Below, in pieces: positions 51,929 through 60,836 of a stretch of 64,000 bases of DNA. Source of the DNA: Acerihabitans sp015654925 (lineage in GTDB: Bacteria > Pseudomonadota > Gammaproteobacteria > Enterobacterales > Enterobacteriaceae). Within the stretch, counting starts at the first letter, position 1. Every line of letters starts with the position of its first letter. The notes beneath the pieces are model-generated. The model was given only the letters and a program-made list of their open reading frames with translations. It did not search any database and was not told where the DNA came from. The stretch covers positions 1,054,001 through 1,118,000 of the forward strand of contig NZ_CP178732.1 of assembly GCF_047324175.1 (NCBI RefSeq), written 5' to 3'. Position numbers and translations under genes: made by a program.

Positions 51929-52864
51929 ATGACCGATGACATGATGAAGAGCGATGCGGCAACCATTGGCGCGTTGATTTCGGAAACCCGCAACCCGGAC
52001 TCGATGAACCTCGATACGCTCTCCACGCTGGAGATGATGCGGCTGTTTAACCAGCAGGATCGATTGGTGCCCGAGGCCGTCGGCCGCGAACTGCCGGCCA
52101 TTGCCGCCGCGGTGGATCTGGCGGCGGCGGCGTTGTCCGCGGGTGGCCGCCTGATCTATCTGGGGGCCGGCACCAGCGGCCGCCTGGGCGTATTGGACGC
52201 ATCCGAATGCCCGCCGACCTTTGGTGTGCCTCATGACCTGGTGATCGGCCTGATTGCCGGCGGTCCCGGCGCTTTGCTTAAAGCGGTGGAGGGCGCCGAG
52301 GACAGTTTCGAATTGGCTGGCGAGGATCTTAAGGCAATTAATGTAAACGCGGCTGACCTGGTGGTTGGTCTGGCGGCGTCCGGGCGTACCCCCTATGTTA
52401 TCGGCGGCCTGCGTTACGCGGCGCGGCAGGGCTGCGCCACGGTGGCGATATCCTGTAACCCAGGCTCCCCCATTGCCCGCGAAGCGCGGGTGGCGATTTC
52501 GCCGGTGGTCGGCCCGGAAGTGCTTACCGGCTCCACCCGGATGAAATCCGGCACCGCGCAGAAACTGGTGTTAAATATGATTTCCACCGGGGCGATGGTC
52601 AAGCTCGGCAAGGTGTACCAGAACCTGATGGTGGATGTCAAAGCCACCAATATCAAGCTGGTGGATCGCGCCTGCCGCATCGTCGTGCAGGCCACCGGCG
52701 CCGACATGGCGCAGGCGCGGGCGGCGCTGGCGCAAACCGGCCATGAGGTGAAACCGGCGATCCTGATGCTCCTCACCGGCGCCGGCGCGGACGACGCGCG
52801 GCGCTCCTTGGCGCAGCACCGGGGATATTTACGCCGGGCGCTGGCGGAAGGCCAGGATCGATAA
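51929..52864 (+). CDS. murQ: N-acetylmuramic acid 6-phosphate etherase
   Basis: A 311-residue SIS-fold etherase: GAGTSGRLGVLDASECPPTF (about residues 76-95) binds the sugar phosphate, and STRMKSGTAQKLVLNMIST is the family signature. It splits the lactyl ether of MurNAc-6-P to GlcNAc-6-P in peptidoglycan recycling. No murP follows. It is divergent from yfhH, its probable repressor. In E. coli K-12 murQ lies elsewhere, next to murR. Confidence 0.95.
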   Translation: MTDDMMKSDAATIGALISETRNPDSMNLDTLSTLEMMRLFNQQDRLVPEAVGRELPAIAAAVDLAAAALSAGGRLIYLGAGTSGRLGVLDASECPPTFGVPHDLVIGLIAGGPGALLKAVEGAEDSFELAGEDLKAINVNAADLVVGLAASGRTPYVIGGLRYAARQGCATVAISCNPGSPIAREARVAISPVVGPEVLTGSTRMKSGTAQKLVLNMISTGAMVKLGKVYQNLMVDVKATNIKLVDRACRIVVQATGADMAQARAALAQTGHEVKPAILMLLTGAGADDARRSLAQHRGYLRRALAEGQDR

Positions 52865-52992
52865 TTCGGCCATCACTGACTACACTGATTACGGTTTCGT
52901 CGATAATTACGCTGCCCCGGCGCCTGCCGGTGAGTGGCTGACCCGGATAACGGGATAGGGATGAACGGATTTAACAATCCTGAGGAGTAGCT

Positions 52993-53631
52993 TTGGATCC
53001 TGCAACGGCCCAACGTATAATTTTTTTCGATTTGGACGGCACATTGCATCAACAGGATATGTTCGGCTGTTTTTTGCGTTATTTGCTGCGTCATCTGCCC
53101 CTGAACGTTATTCTGGTGCTGCCGCTATTGCCGGTCGTGGGCATCGGCCTGCTGGCCAAGGGACGCTCGGCGCGCTGGCCGATGAGCCTGTTATTATGGG
53201 CCATGACCTTCGGCCACAGCGAGGCCCGGCTGAATCAATTGCAGGCTGATTTTGTCGTCTGGTTTCGCCTGCGCGTAACCGGTTTCCCCGTGGTGCTGCA
53301 ACGCTTAAATGAGTATCTGGCCAGCCAGGATGCGCAGGTCTGGCTGATCACCGGCTCGCCGGAGCCGCTGGTGCAGGGGGTCTACGCCGATGCGCTGTTT
53401 TTACCGCGGGTAAAACTGATCGGCAGCCGGATGAAGCGCCGGCATGGCGGCTGGGTATTGACCCTGCGCTGCCTGGGGCATGAGAAAGTGGCGCAGCTGG
53501 AGCGTGAGCTGGGGACGCCCCTGAAGTTGTTCAGCGGTTATAGCGACAGCCAGCATGACAGCCCGTTGCTTTATTTTTGCGAGCACCGCTGGCGAGTGAC
53601 CCGCGACGGCGAGCTTAAGTCATTGGACTGA
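52993..53631 (+). CDS. pgpC: Phosphatidylglycerophosphatase C
   Basis: A 212-residue HAD-superfamily phosphatase (YfhB) with motif I FFDLDGTLHQQD and LITGSPEPLV (motif II). A hydrophobic segment near residues 36-55 anchors it in the membrane. It makes phosphatidylglycerol. The start is TTG at 52993 with GAGGAG upstream. No ATG fits the family N terminus. Confidence 0.92.
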   Translation: MDPATAQRIIFFDLDGTLHQQDMFGCFLRYLLRHLPLNVILVLPLLPVVGIGLLAKGRSARWPMSLLLWAMTFGHSEARLNQLQADFVVWFRLRVTGFPVVLQRLNEYLASQDAQVWLITGSPEPLVQGVYADALFLPRVKLIGSRMKRRHGGWVLTLRCLGHEKVAQLERELGTPLKLFSGYSDSQHDSPLLYFCEHRWRVTRDGELKSLD

Positions 53632-53846
53632 GACCGCTGTTGTCAAAATTGTACGCAAAGCATTGTTTTAAAATTATTGTTTTGAAATTATTGTTCCGAA
53701 AGTATTGTTCCGCATATATTGGACGGGATTTGTGGGGCCCGTCCCGCTTAACGCCGCCGTTCCATGCCCTCTATTGCTTGACGCTTTTGCCGCCGGCCGG
53801 TTTATCCCTGTATAATCGCCGGCTGCGAACAACCCTGGAGAAAATA

Positions 53847-54359
53847 ATGCACGGCGAACCGGGCGACGAATTCTGGATGCGCCACGCCATGGCCCTGGCC
53901 GGACGGGCGGGGGATGAGGGCGAAGTGCCGGTTGGCGCGGTCCTGGTGCTGGACGGCGAAATTATCGGCGAAGGATGGAACCGGTCCATTGGCCGCCACG
54001 ATCCCACCGCCCACGCGGAAATCATGGCATTGCGCCGGGGCGGGGCGGTATTGGCCAACTACCGCCTGCTCAATACCACGCTGTATGTCACCCTGGAGCC
54101 TTGCGTGATGTGCGCCGGCGCGATGATCCATGCGCGCATCGGCCGGCTGGTGTTCGGCGCCCGCGATGAAAAAACCGGGGCGGCCGGCTCATTTTGCGAA
54201 GTGCTGCGCCAGCCGGGCATTAATCATCAGGTAGCGATTACCGCGGGGGTGCTCGGCGAAGAGTGCTCAAGGCAGCTTAGCGATTTCTTTCGCCTGCGCC
54301 GCGAACAGCATAAGGCGCGGCGCCTGGCGCTGAAAGCGCAGAATCCGACGATTGATTAA
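53847..54359 (+). CDS. tadA: tRNA(Arg) adenosine-34 deaminase
   Basis: A 170-residue zinc deaminase: HAEIMAL (Zn His and catalytic Glu) and PCVMCAGAM (two Zn Cys). It converts A34 to inosine in tRNA-Arg(ACG) and is essential in E. coli. ATG at 53847 with GGAG upstream. The frame is open to 53640, but that extension is not conserved. Its end overlaps convergent mltF by four bases. Confidence 0.95.
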   Translation: MHGEPGDEFWMRHAMALAGRAGDEGEVPVGAVLVLDGEIIGEGWNRSIGRHDPTAHAEIMALRRGGAVLANYRLLNTTLYVTLEPCVMCAGAMIHARIGRLVFGARDEKTGAAGSFCEVLRQPGINHQVAITAGVLGEECSRQLSDFFRLRREQHKARRLALKAQNPTID

Positions 54360-55990
54360 CGCGTTACCCGCGGGGTGGCCCATGAGGGGGCGGTCACTGC
54401 GCTGGCCGGGAAAGCGCCGGGGATGACCGGGACGCTTTTAGGAACGTCCCGGGCGGCCGGTTGCACCCCGGCGAGCGGCGGTTTCGCCGCCGTGGCCATG
54501 GGGCTGGCCTGGGGGGTTACCGGTTTGGCGTCCGCCGCCAGGGGCTTAGCGGCGTCGGTTGGTGGTTCAGCCGCGCTTGCCGCCAGCAATGCGGCTTTTT
54601 TCTCTTTCTCTTCCAGATATCCCACCAGGCTCATTTCGTAACGGCGGATATTTTCTACATAATTGTACGCCTGCTGGCCGCGGGCATAACCATAGGTGGT
54701 TTGCTGGTAATAACGCGGCTGGCTGAGCATCGGCAAGCGCAGCTTCACATCCACCCAGCTGTCGGGGTTGCCTTGCTGCTTGGCGGTCAACGCCCGGGCA
54801 TCCAGCATATGGGCGTACCCCATGTTGTAGGCCGCCAGGGCAAACCAGATCTTCTCATCCTCAGGAATGGACTCGGGCACGCGCTGCATCATGCGCGACA
54901 AATACAGGGCGCCGCCCCGGATGCTTTGCTCGGCGTCCATGCGATCCGCAATTCCCAGGCTATCGGCCGTGGTGCGGGTCAGCATCATCAGGCCGCGCAC
55001 CCCGGTGGGAGAAACGGCCTGCGGGTTCCAATGAGATTCCTGATACGAGATGGCGGCAAGCAGTTTCCAGTCGATTTCTTTGGCATATTGCTGGAACATG
55101 GCTTGCAGCGCCGGCAGCGTGGCATCAATCGAGGTCAGAAAGGTTTTGGTATCCACATAATCAAAGCTGCCCACATGGCCCAGATATTTCTCCTCCAGCC
55201 GCGCCATGGTGCCGTCCGCCTCCTGCTCGCTAAAAAAGTCCAGCAGGGCGGCCGAGAGATTATTGCTGTTTTGCTGTTGCAGATACCAGGTGACCGGCTC
55301 CTCCTCCGTCACATCAAATGCTACCGCCAGTTGCGGATGCACGCGCTGTAGCAGCCCGACGGTGGCCGAGTCCACCAGCGTATAATCCAGCTTGCCGTCG
55401 GCCACTTGCTCCAATAAGGCCTTGCTGCTGAGATCGGAGGAGACTTCCCACTGCAACTGGGGATACTTTTTTTCTTTTAACTCCCGTAACTGCGAAATAT
55501 GCGCCGACCCGGAGGACACCGCCAGGCGGCCTTGCAGCGCGCCCAGGTTTTTCGGCCGCGGCTGGCCCAGGCGATAGACCAATTGCTGGGAAACATAATA
55601 ATAGGCCGGACCGGTGGTAAAGCGCTGCAGGCGCTCGTTGTTATAGATAAGGCCGGCGGCCAGCAGATCGGCGTCATCATTATCCAGATCGTCAAACAGT
55701 TCATTAAGGGTTTTACGCTGGCGGATCTCCAGCTTGACGCCTAAATAATCGGCGAAACGCTTCGCCAGTTCGTAATCGAATCCGGTTTGCTGGTTATTGG
55801 CGGTATAAAAACTCAGCGGGGCGTTCAGCGTACTGATGCGCAACGTCCCCCTGGATTTTATCTGACTGAGTTTATCGTCCTGCATGCTGTGCCAGGGAAC
55901 GTTAAACCACAACGCCCAGGTCAGCATGACGGCGATAATGCCAATCACGACGTAATTTAATTTAAAACGCTTCAAATAGTTATCTCTCAA
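54356..55990 (-). CDS. mltF: Membrane-bound lytic murein transglycosylase F
   Basis: A 544-residue protein. An N-terminal membrane anchor (about residues 12-30) is followed by a solute-binding (SBP3-like) domain and a C-terminal SLT domain with the catalytic Glu in ISYQESHWNPQAVSPTG. It cleaves peptidoglycan with formation of anhydromuramic ends. The last roughly 70 residues are an Ala/Pro-rich linker longer than in E. coli (518 residues total). Confidence 0.95.
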   Translation of the reverse strand: MRDNYLKRFKLNYVVIGIIAVMLTWALWFNVPWHSMQDDKLSQIKSRGTLRISTLNAPLSFYTANNQQTGFDYELAKRFADYLGVKLEIRQRKTLNELFDDLDNDDADLLAAGLIYNNERLQRFTTGPAYYYVSQQLVYRLGQPRPKNLGALQGRLAVSSGSAHISQLRELKEKKYPQLQWEVSSDLSSKALLEQVADGKLDYTLVDSATVGLLQRVHPQLAVAFDVTEEEPVTWYLQQQNSNNLSAALLDFFSEQEADGTMARLEEKYLGHVGSFDYVDTKTFLTSIDATLPALQAMFQQYAKEIDWKLLAAISYQESHWNPQAVSPTGVRGLMMLTRTTADSLGIADRMDAEQSIRGGALYLSRMMQRVPESIPEDEKIWFALAAYNMGYAHMLDARALTAKQQGNPDSWVDVKLRLPMLSQPRYYQQTTYGYARGQQAYNYVENIRRYEMSLVGYLEEKEKKAALLAASAAEPPTDAAKPLAADAKPVTPQASPMATAAKPPLAGVQPAARDVPKSVPVIPGAFPASAVTAPSWATPRVTR

Positions 55991-56138
55991 TGGAGCGAAT
56001 ATCTCGCTGTCTCTGCGGCAGTGTTATTATCATTTTCTCCCTGGAGTGGGGGCATTTTGCGCAACAAAACGCCGCTGTGCAACTTTATTGCTTTAAGACC
56101 ATTCTTTCTGTAAGGGTATAAGAATAGCAACAATTACC

Positions 56139-56154
56139 GCGCAAACGGTTTCGT
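56139..56154 (+). promoter_or_regulatory. PurR box upstream of purL
   Basis: GCGCAAACGGTTTCGT matches the PurR consensus (ANGCAAACGNTTNCNT) except for the first base. It lies just downstream of a possible -10 (TATAAG near 56117), where repressor binding would block transcription. Confidence 0.85.
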
Positions 56155-56280
56155 CCTCGGCCGGGATTCTCTATAATGACGCGCGTTTCCCCCCTGAAGT
56201 TGTGTGCAGAAGTTGCGCCCCATGGCAAGCCGTCCTTAAGTACCTGCGGCCGGCGGTTCAAAGACGAGAGATCTTTTATT

Positions 56281-59200
56281 ATGGAAATACTGCGTGGTTC
56301 GCCCGCTCTGTCAGCATTTCGTATCCACAAGCTGCTGTCCCGCTGCCAGGAAGCCCGGCTTCCGGTGAGCGATATTTATGCTGAATATGTCCACTTTGCC
56401 GATCTGAGCGCCCCGCTTAATCAAGATGAGCGCGCCAGGCTGCAACGGCTGTTGAAATACGGCCCGTCTCTCGCCGAACACGCGCCCCAGGGGCGCCTAC
56501 TCCTGGTCACGCCGCGCCCCGGCACTTTATCCCCCTGGTCGTCCAAAGCCACCGATATCGCCCATAACTGCGGCCTGGCGCAGGTTAAGCGCCTGGAGCG
56601 CGGCCTGGCGTTTTATGTCCAGGGCAACGATATGACCGACCCGCAGTGGCGGCAATTAGGCGTGCTGCTTCATGACCGGATGATGGAAACCGTTTTCGAT
56701 GAGCTGGAGCAAGCCGCCGCGCTGTTTGCCCACCACCAGCCCGCGCCGGTGCAGAGGGTGGAGATGCTCGCCGCCGGGCGTTCCGCGCTGGAGCAAGCCA
56801 ATCTCAAACTGGGCCTGGCGCTGGCGCCGGATGAAATTGATTATCTGCTTGAGGCCTTTACCCGCCTGGGCCGTAATCCCACCGATGTCGAACTCTATAT
56901 GTTCGCCCAGGCCAATTCCGAACATTGCCGCCATAAAATTTTCAACGCCGACTGGGTCATCGACGGCCAGGCGCAGCCGAAATCGCTGTTTAAGATGATC
57001 AAGAACACCTTCGAGCAGACGCCGGATTTCGTGTTATCCGCCTATAAAGACAATGCGGCGGTGATGGAAGGCCCGTCGGCGGGACGCTTTTTTGCCGACC
57101 CGCTGGACGGCCGTTATGACTACCACCAGGAGCCGACGCATATCCTGATGAAGGTGGAAACCCATAACCACCCCACGGCTATCTCGCCCTGGCCGGGCGC
57201 CGCCACCGGTTCCGGCGGCGAAATCCGCGACGAAGGCGCGACCGGCCGCGGCTCCAAACCCAAGGCCGGGCTGGTGGGCTTTTCCGTCTCCAACCTGCGC
57301 ATCCCCGGTTTCGAGCAGCCCTGGGAACAGGACTTCGGCAAACCGGATCGTATCGTCAGCGCGCTGGATATCATGACCGACGGCCCCCTGGGCGGCGCGG
57401 CGTTTAACAATGAATTCGGCCGTCCGGCGTTGACCGGGTATTTCCGCACTTATGAAGAGCGGGTCAACAGCCATAACGGCCTTGAGCTGCGGGGCTACCA
57501 CAAGCCGATTATGCTGGCGGGCGGGGTCGGTAATATCCGCGACGGCCACGTGCAGAAAGGCGAAATCAGCATCGGCGCCAAGCTTATCGTGCTGGGCGGG
57601 CCGGCGATGAATATCGGTCTGGGCGGCGGGGCCGCGTCCTCAATGGCTTCCGGCCAGTCCGACGCCGATCTGGATTTCGCCTCGGTGCAGCGCGACAACC
57701 CGGAAATGGAGCGCCGCTGCCAGGAAGTCATCGACCGCTGCTGGCAGATGGGCGAAGACAATCCGATTCTGTTTATCCACGACGTGGGCGCCGGCGGTTT
57801 ATCCAACGCCATGCCTGAGCTGGTTAGCGACGGCAACCGAGGCGGACGTTTCCGACTGCGCGATATCCCCAACGACGAACCGGGCATGAGCCCGCTGGAA
57901 GTCTGGTGCAATGAATCCCAGGAGCGTTACGTGATGGCGGTGGCGCCGGCTCAATTGGCCGCCTTCGAGGCCATTTGCCGCCGCGAGCGCGCGCCTTATG
58001 CGGTGATTGGCGAAGCGACGGAAGAACTGCATCTGAGTCTGGGCGACAGCCATTTCGGCAATCAGCCCATCGATCTTCCGCTGGACGTTTTATTGGGTAA
58101 AACCCCTAAAATGCTGCGCGATGTCACCCGGTTGCCGGCGGCGGGAACTCCGCTTAACCGCGACGGGATTGACTTGGCCGCGGCGATCAAGCGGGTGCTG
58201 CATCTGCCGGTGGTGGCGGAAAAAACCTTTCTGATTACCATCGGCGACCGTACGGTCACCGGTATGGTGGCGCGGGATCAAATGGTCGGGCCCTGGCAGG
58301 TGCCGGTGGCGGACTGCGGGGTGACCACCGCCAGCCTCGACAGTTATTATGGCGAAGCCATGTCCATCGGCGAACGGGCGCCGGTGGCATTATTGAATTT
58401 TGCCGCTTCTGCGCGACTGGCGGTGGGCGAGGCCCTGACCAATGTGGCGGCCACGCAGATCGGCGATATCAAGCGGATCAAGCTCTCCGCCAACTGGATG
58501 GCCGCCGCCGGTCATCCGGGCGAAGATGCCGGCCTGTATGATGCGGTAAAAGCGGTGGGCGAGGAGCTGTGCCCGGCGCTGGGACTGACCATCCCGGTGG
58601 GTAAGGATTCCATGTCGATGAAAACCCGCTGGCCGCATGGGGACGGGCAGCGTGAAATGACCTCGCCGCTGTCGCTGGTGATTACCGCCTTCGCCCGGGT
58701 CGAAGATGTGCGCGGCACCGTTACGCCGCAGTTGCGCTGCGGGCAGGACAATGCCCTGCTGCTTATCGATCTGGGAGCCGGCCACCAGGCGCTGGGCGCC
58801 ACGGCCCTGGCGCAGGTTTATCGCCAATTGGGGGATGAGACGGCGGATGTGCGCAATGTGGCGCAATTGTCCGGTTTTTATCAGGCGCTGCAACAGTTGG
58901 TTGCGCAGCGCCTGTTGCTGGCTTATCACGATCGTTCCGACGGCGGCGTGCTGGTCACGTTGCTGGAAATGGCTTTTGCCGGCCACTGCGGGCTGGATGT
59001 GGATATCGCCGGCTTGGGCGGCGATTCGCTGGCGGCCCTGTTTAACGAAGAGCTGGGGGCGGTGATTCAGATAGCCGCCGGCGATCGCGCCCGCGTCGAA
59101 CAGGTCTTCGCGCAGCACGGCCTGGAGGATTGCCTGCATTATCTGGGGCAGGCGGTGGACGGCGACGGGGTGAAAATCCGCGCCGGGGATACCGCGGTAT

Positions 59201-60183
59201 ATCAGGAGAGCCGTACGTTATTGCGTACCTGGTGGGCGGAAACCACCTGGCAGATGCAGCGGTTGCGTGATAATCCGGACTGCGCCGATCGGGAACATGC
59301 CGCCAAGCAGGATAACGGCGATCCGGGCCTGAATGTGGCGCTGACCTTCGATCCGTCGGAGGATATCGCCGCGCCGTTGATTGCCGGTTTTGCTATCGGC
59401 AAAGGCGCGTTGCCCAAGGTGGCTATTTTGCGCGAGCAGGGCGTGAATTCCCATGTGGAGATGGGGGCGGCGTTTCATCGGGCGGGGTTTGATGCCATTG
59501 ATGTGCATATGAGCGATCTGCTGGCCGGGCGGAGCGATCTGCAGGGTTTCCAGGCGCTGGTGGCCTGCGGCGGTTTTTCCTACGGCGACGTGCTGGGGGC
59601 GGGGGAGGGCTGGGCCAAGTCGATTCTGTTTAATTCGCGGGTGCGCGATGAGTTCGAGGCTTTTTTCCATCGGCCGCAGACATTGGCCCTCGGCGTTTGC
59701 AACGGTTGCCAGATGATGTCCAATCTGCGCGAGCTGGTGCCCGGCGCCGATCTTTGGCCGCGTTTCGTGCGTAATAAATCGGAGCGTTTTGAAGCCCGGT
59801 TTAGCCTGGTGGAAGTGACGCAGAGCCCGTCGTTGCTGTTGCAGGACATGATCGGTTCGCGATTGCCCATTGCGGTATCGCACGGCGAGGGACTGGTGGA
59901 GGTTCGCGACCAGGCTCATTTGGCGGCGTTGGAAGCCGCCGGGCTGGTGGCGCTGCGGTTTGTTGACCATTTCGGCCAGCCGACCGAGGCGTATCCGGCC
60001 AATCCCAACGGGTCGCCCAACGGTATTACCGCCGTGACCAGTACTGATGGCCGGGTGACGCTGACTATGCCGCATCCTGAGCGGGTATTCCGGACGGTGA
60101 GTAATTCCTGGCATCCGGAAGAGTGGGGCGAGGACGGGCCGTGGATGCGGATCTTCCGCAATGCGCGCAAGCAGCTGGGGTAA
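56281..60183 (+). CDS. purL: Phosphoribosylformylglycinamidine synthase
   Basis: A 1300-residue single-chain FGAM synthase (E. coli 1295). It has an N-terminal PurS-like domain, two synthetase halves (HDVGAGGLSNAMPELVSDG, KVETHNHPTAISPWPGAATG) and a C-terminal class I glutaminase with the nucleophile Cys in ALGVCNGCQMMSNL and a late His/Glu pair (MPHPERVF). The start at 56281 reproduces MEILRGSPALSAF. The frame extends to 56176 without conservation. PurR-regulated. Confidence 0.97.
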   Translation: MEILRGSPALSAFRIHKLLSRCQEARLPVSDIYAEYVHFADLSAPLNQDERARLQRLLKYGPSLAEHAPQGRLLLVTPRPGTLSPWSSKATDIAHNCGLAQVKRLERGLAFYVQGNDMTDPQWRQLGVLLHDRMMETVFDELEQAAALFAHHQPAPVQRVEMLAAGRSALEQANLKLGLALAPDEIDYLLEAFTRLGRNPTDVELYMFAQANSEHCRHKIFNADWVIDGQAQPKSLFKMIKNTFEQTPDFVLSAYKDNAAVMEGPSAGRFFADPLDGRYDYHQEPTHILMKVETHNHPTAISPWPGAATGSGGEIRDEGATGRGSKPKAGLVGFSVSNLRIPGFEQPWEQDFGKPDRIVSALDIMTDGPLGGAAFNNEFGRPALTGYFRTYEERVNSHNGLELRGYHKPIMLAGGVGNIRDGHVQKGEISIGAKLIVLGGPAMNIGLGGGAASSMASGQSDADLDFASVQRDNPEMERRCQEVIDRCWQMGEDNPILFIHDVGAGGLSNAMPELVSDGNRGGRFRLRDIPNDEPGMSPLEVWCNESQERYVMAVAPAQLAAFEAICRRERAPYAVIGEATEELHLSLGDSHFGNQPIDLPLDVLLGKTPKMLRDVTRLPAAGTPLNRDGIDLAAAIKRVLHLPVVAEKTFLITIGDRTVTGMVARDQMVGPWQVPVADCGVTTASLDSYYGEAMSIGERAPVALLNFAASARLAVGEALTNVAATQIGDIKRIKLSANWMAAAGHPGEDAGLYDAVKAVGEELCPALGLTIPVGKDSMSMKTRWPHGDGQREMTSPLSLVITAFARVEDVRGTVTPQLRCGQDNALLLIDLGAGHQALGATALAQVYRQLGDETADVRNVAQLSGFYQALQQLVAQRLLLAYHDRSDGGVLVTLLEMAFAGHCGLDVDIAGLGGDSLAALFNEELGAVIQIAAGDRARVEQVFAQHGLEDCLHYLGQAVDGDGVKIRAGDTAVYQESRTLLRTWWAETTWQMQRLRDNPDCADREHAAKQDNGDPGLNVALTFDPSEDIAAPLIAGFAIGKGALPKVAILREQGVNSHVEMGAAFHRAGFDAIDVHMSDLLAGRSDLQGFQALVACGGFSYGDVLGAGEGWAKSILFNSRVRDEFEAFFHRPQTLALGVCNGCQMMSNLRELVPGADLWPRFVRNKSERFEARFSLVEVTQSPSLLLQDMIGSRLPIAVSHGEGLVEVRDQAHLAALEAAGLVALRFVDHFGQPTEAYPANPNGSPNGITAVTSTDGRVTLTMPHPERVFRTVSNSWHPEEWGEDGPWMRIFRNARKQLG

Positions 60184-60196
60184 GGGGCTGGCGCCC

Positions 60197-60280
60197 CTTT
60201 AACCGGCCCGCAGCGGGTTCGGTGTCGGCGTGCTTTCCCTTTAACAGGGCCCGCAGCGGGTTCGGTGTCGGCGGGCTTGG
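60197..60280. repeat. 42-base tandem duplication downstream of purL
   Basis: Two consecutive copies of a 42-base unit containing CCCGCAGCGGGTTCGGTGTC, differing at only a few positions. Each copy contains the hairpin-forming CCCGCAGCGGG. Non-coding. Confidence 0.85.
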
Positions 60281-60346
60281 CGCGCCAAGGGCATTTGGTT
60301 TAAGAGGCGGCAGGTGTCGTTTTTATATCGATTATAATCAGCGGGA

Positions 60347-60427
60347 TGTCGCCACTTGGCGACATCCAATAAATTGTTTTATAAGCATATTATATTTTGT
60401 CTTGGTTTGCGTCTCTTTTTAGCGACA
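60347..60427. promoter_or_regulatory. GlrR binding sites upstream of glmY
   Basis: TGTC-N10-GACA at 60347-60364 is an exact match to the GlrR activator site. A second site, CGTC-N10-GACA, lies at 60410-60427 with one mismatch. Both lie 120-190 bases upstream of the sigma-54 promoter, a normal enhancer position. Confidence 0.8.
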
Positions 60428-60521
60428 GATCGGGGCGGTTTTATCGCTTTTGCGGGGCGCCAATAGGTAATTTGAAATGAATTTCCATTTTTTATCAATG
60501 AGTTAATTAAATATTTTACTT

Positions 60522-60538
60522 TTGGCACATTAACTGCA
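60522..60538 (+). promoter_or_regulatory. Sigma-54 promoter of glmY
   Basis: TTGGCACATTAACTGCA: GG and GC elements at the correct spacing (TGGCAC-N5-TTGCA consensus), 12 bases before the predicted RNA start. Confidence 0.85.
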
Positions 60539-60549
60539 TACTAATAAGT

Positions 60550-60766
60550 AGTTGCTCATTCACCCCGATATGACAGCACTGCCCGATATCATATATACCG
60601 CGCAGTTATTGCTTCATAACTATCGAATGATGCCAAAGAACGGTGCCTAGCGTCCAACTTTACCGATATTTGCCTGAGGGCTTTATCACGCACAGGACGA
60701 CACGTTGAGTGAGGCACCCCCTATTCTGTCAAAAAAGCACTTGCCGCAAGGTTAAGTGCTTTTTTT
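60550..60766 (+). ncRNA. glmY: Small regulatory RNA GlmY
   Basis: Identified by position (between purL and glrK, same strand, as in E. coli), a sigma-54 promoter with GlrR sites, a 5' end GTTGCTCATTCACC close to the E. coli start, and a strong terminator (GCACTT/AAGTGC stem plus seven T, 60731-60766). It sequesters RapZ so that GlmZ can activate glmS, keeping glucosamine-6-phosphate in balance. The length of about 217 nt is longer than in E. coli (about 184), so processing sites may differ. Confidence 0.85.
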
Positions 60767-60836
60767 GTGCTTTCTTCAGATGGGCGAAGCGGATAGCATC
60801 TGCTTTGACCTTGGCGGTAATCACAGGATGATTTCT

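Noticed and set aside
53640..53846. N-terminal extension of TadA
   Set aside because: Low-complexity sequence upstream of the conserved start. A ribosome site precedes the ATG at 53847.
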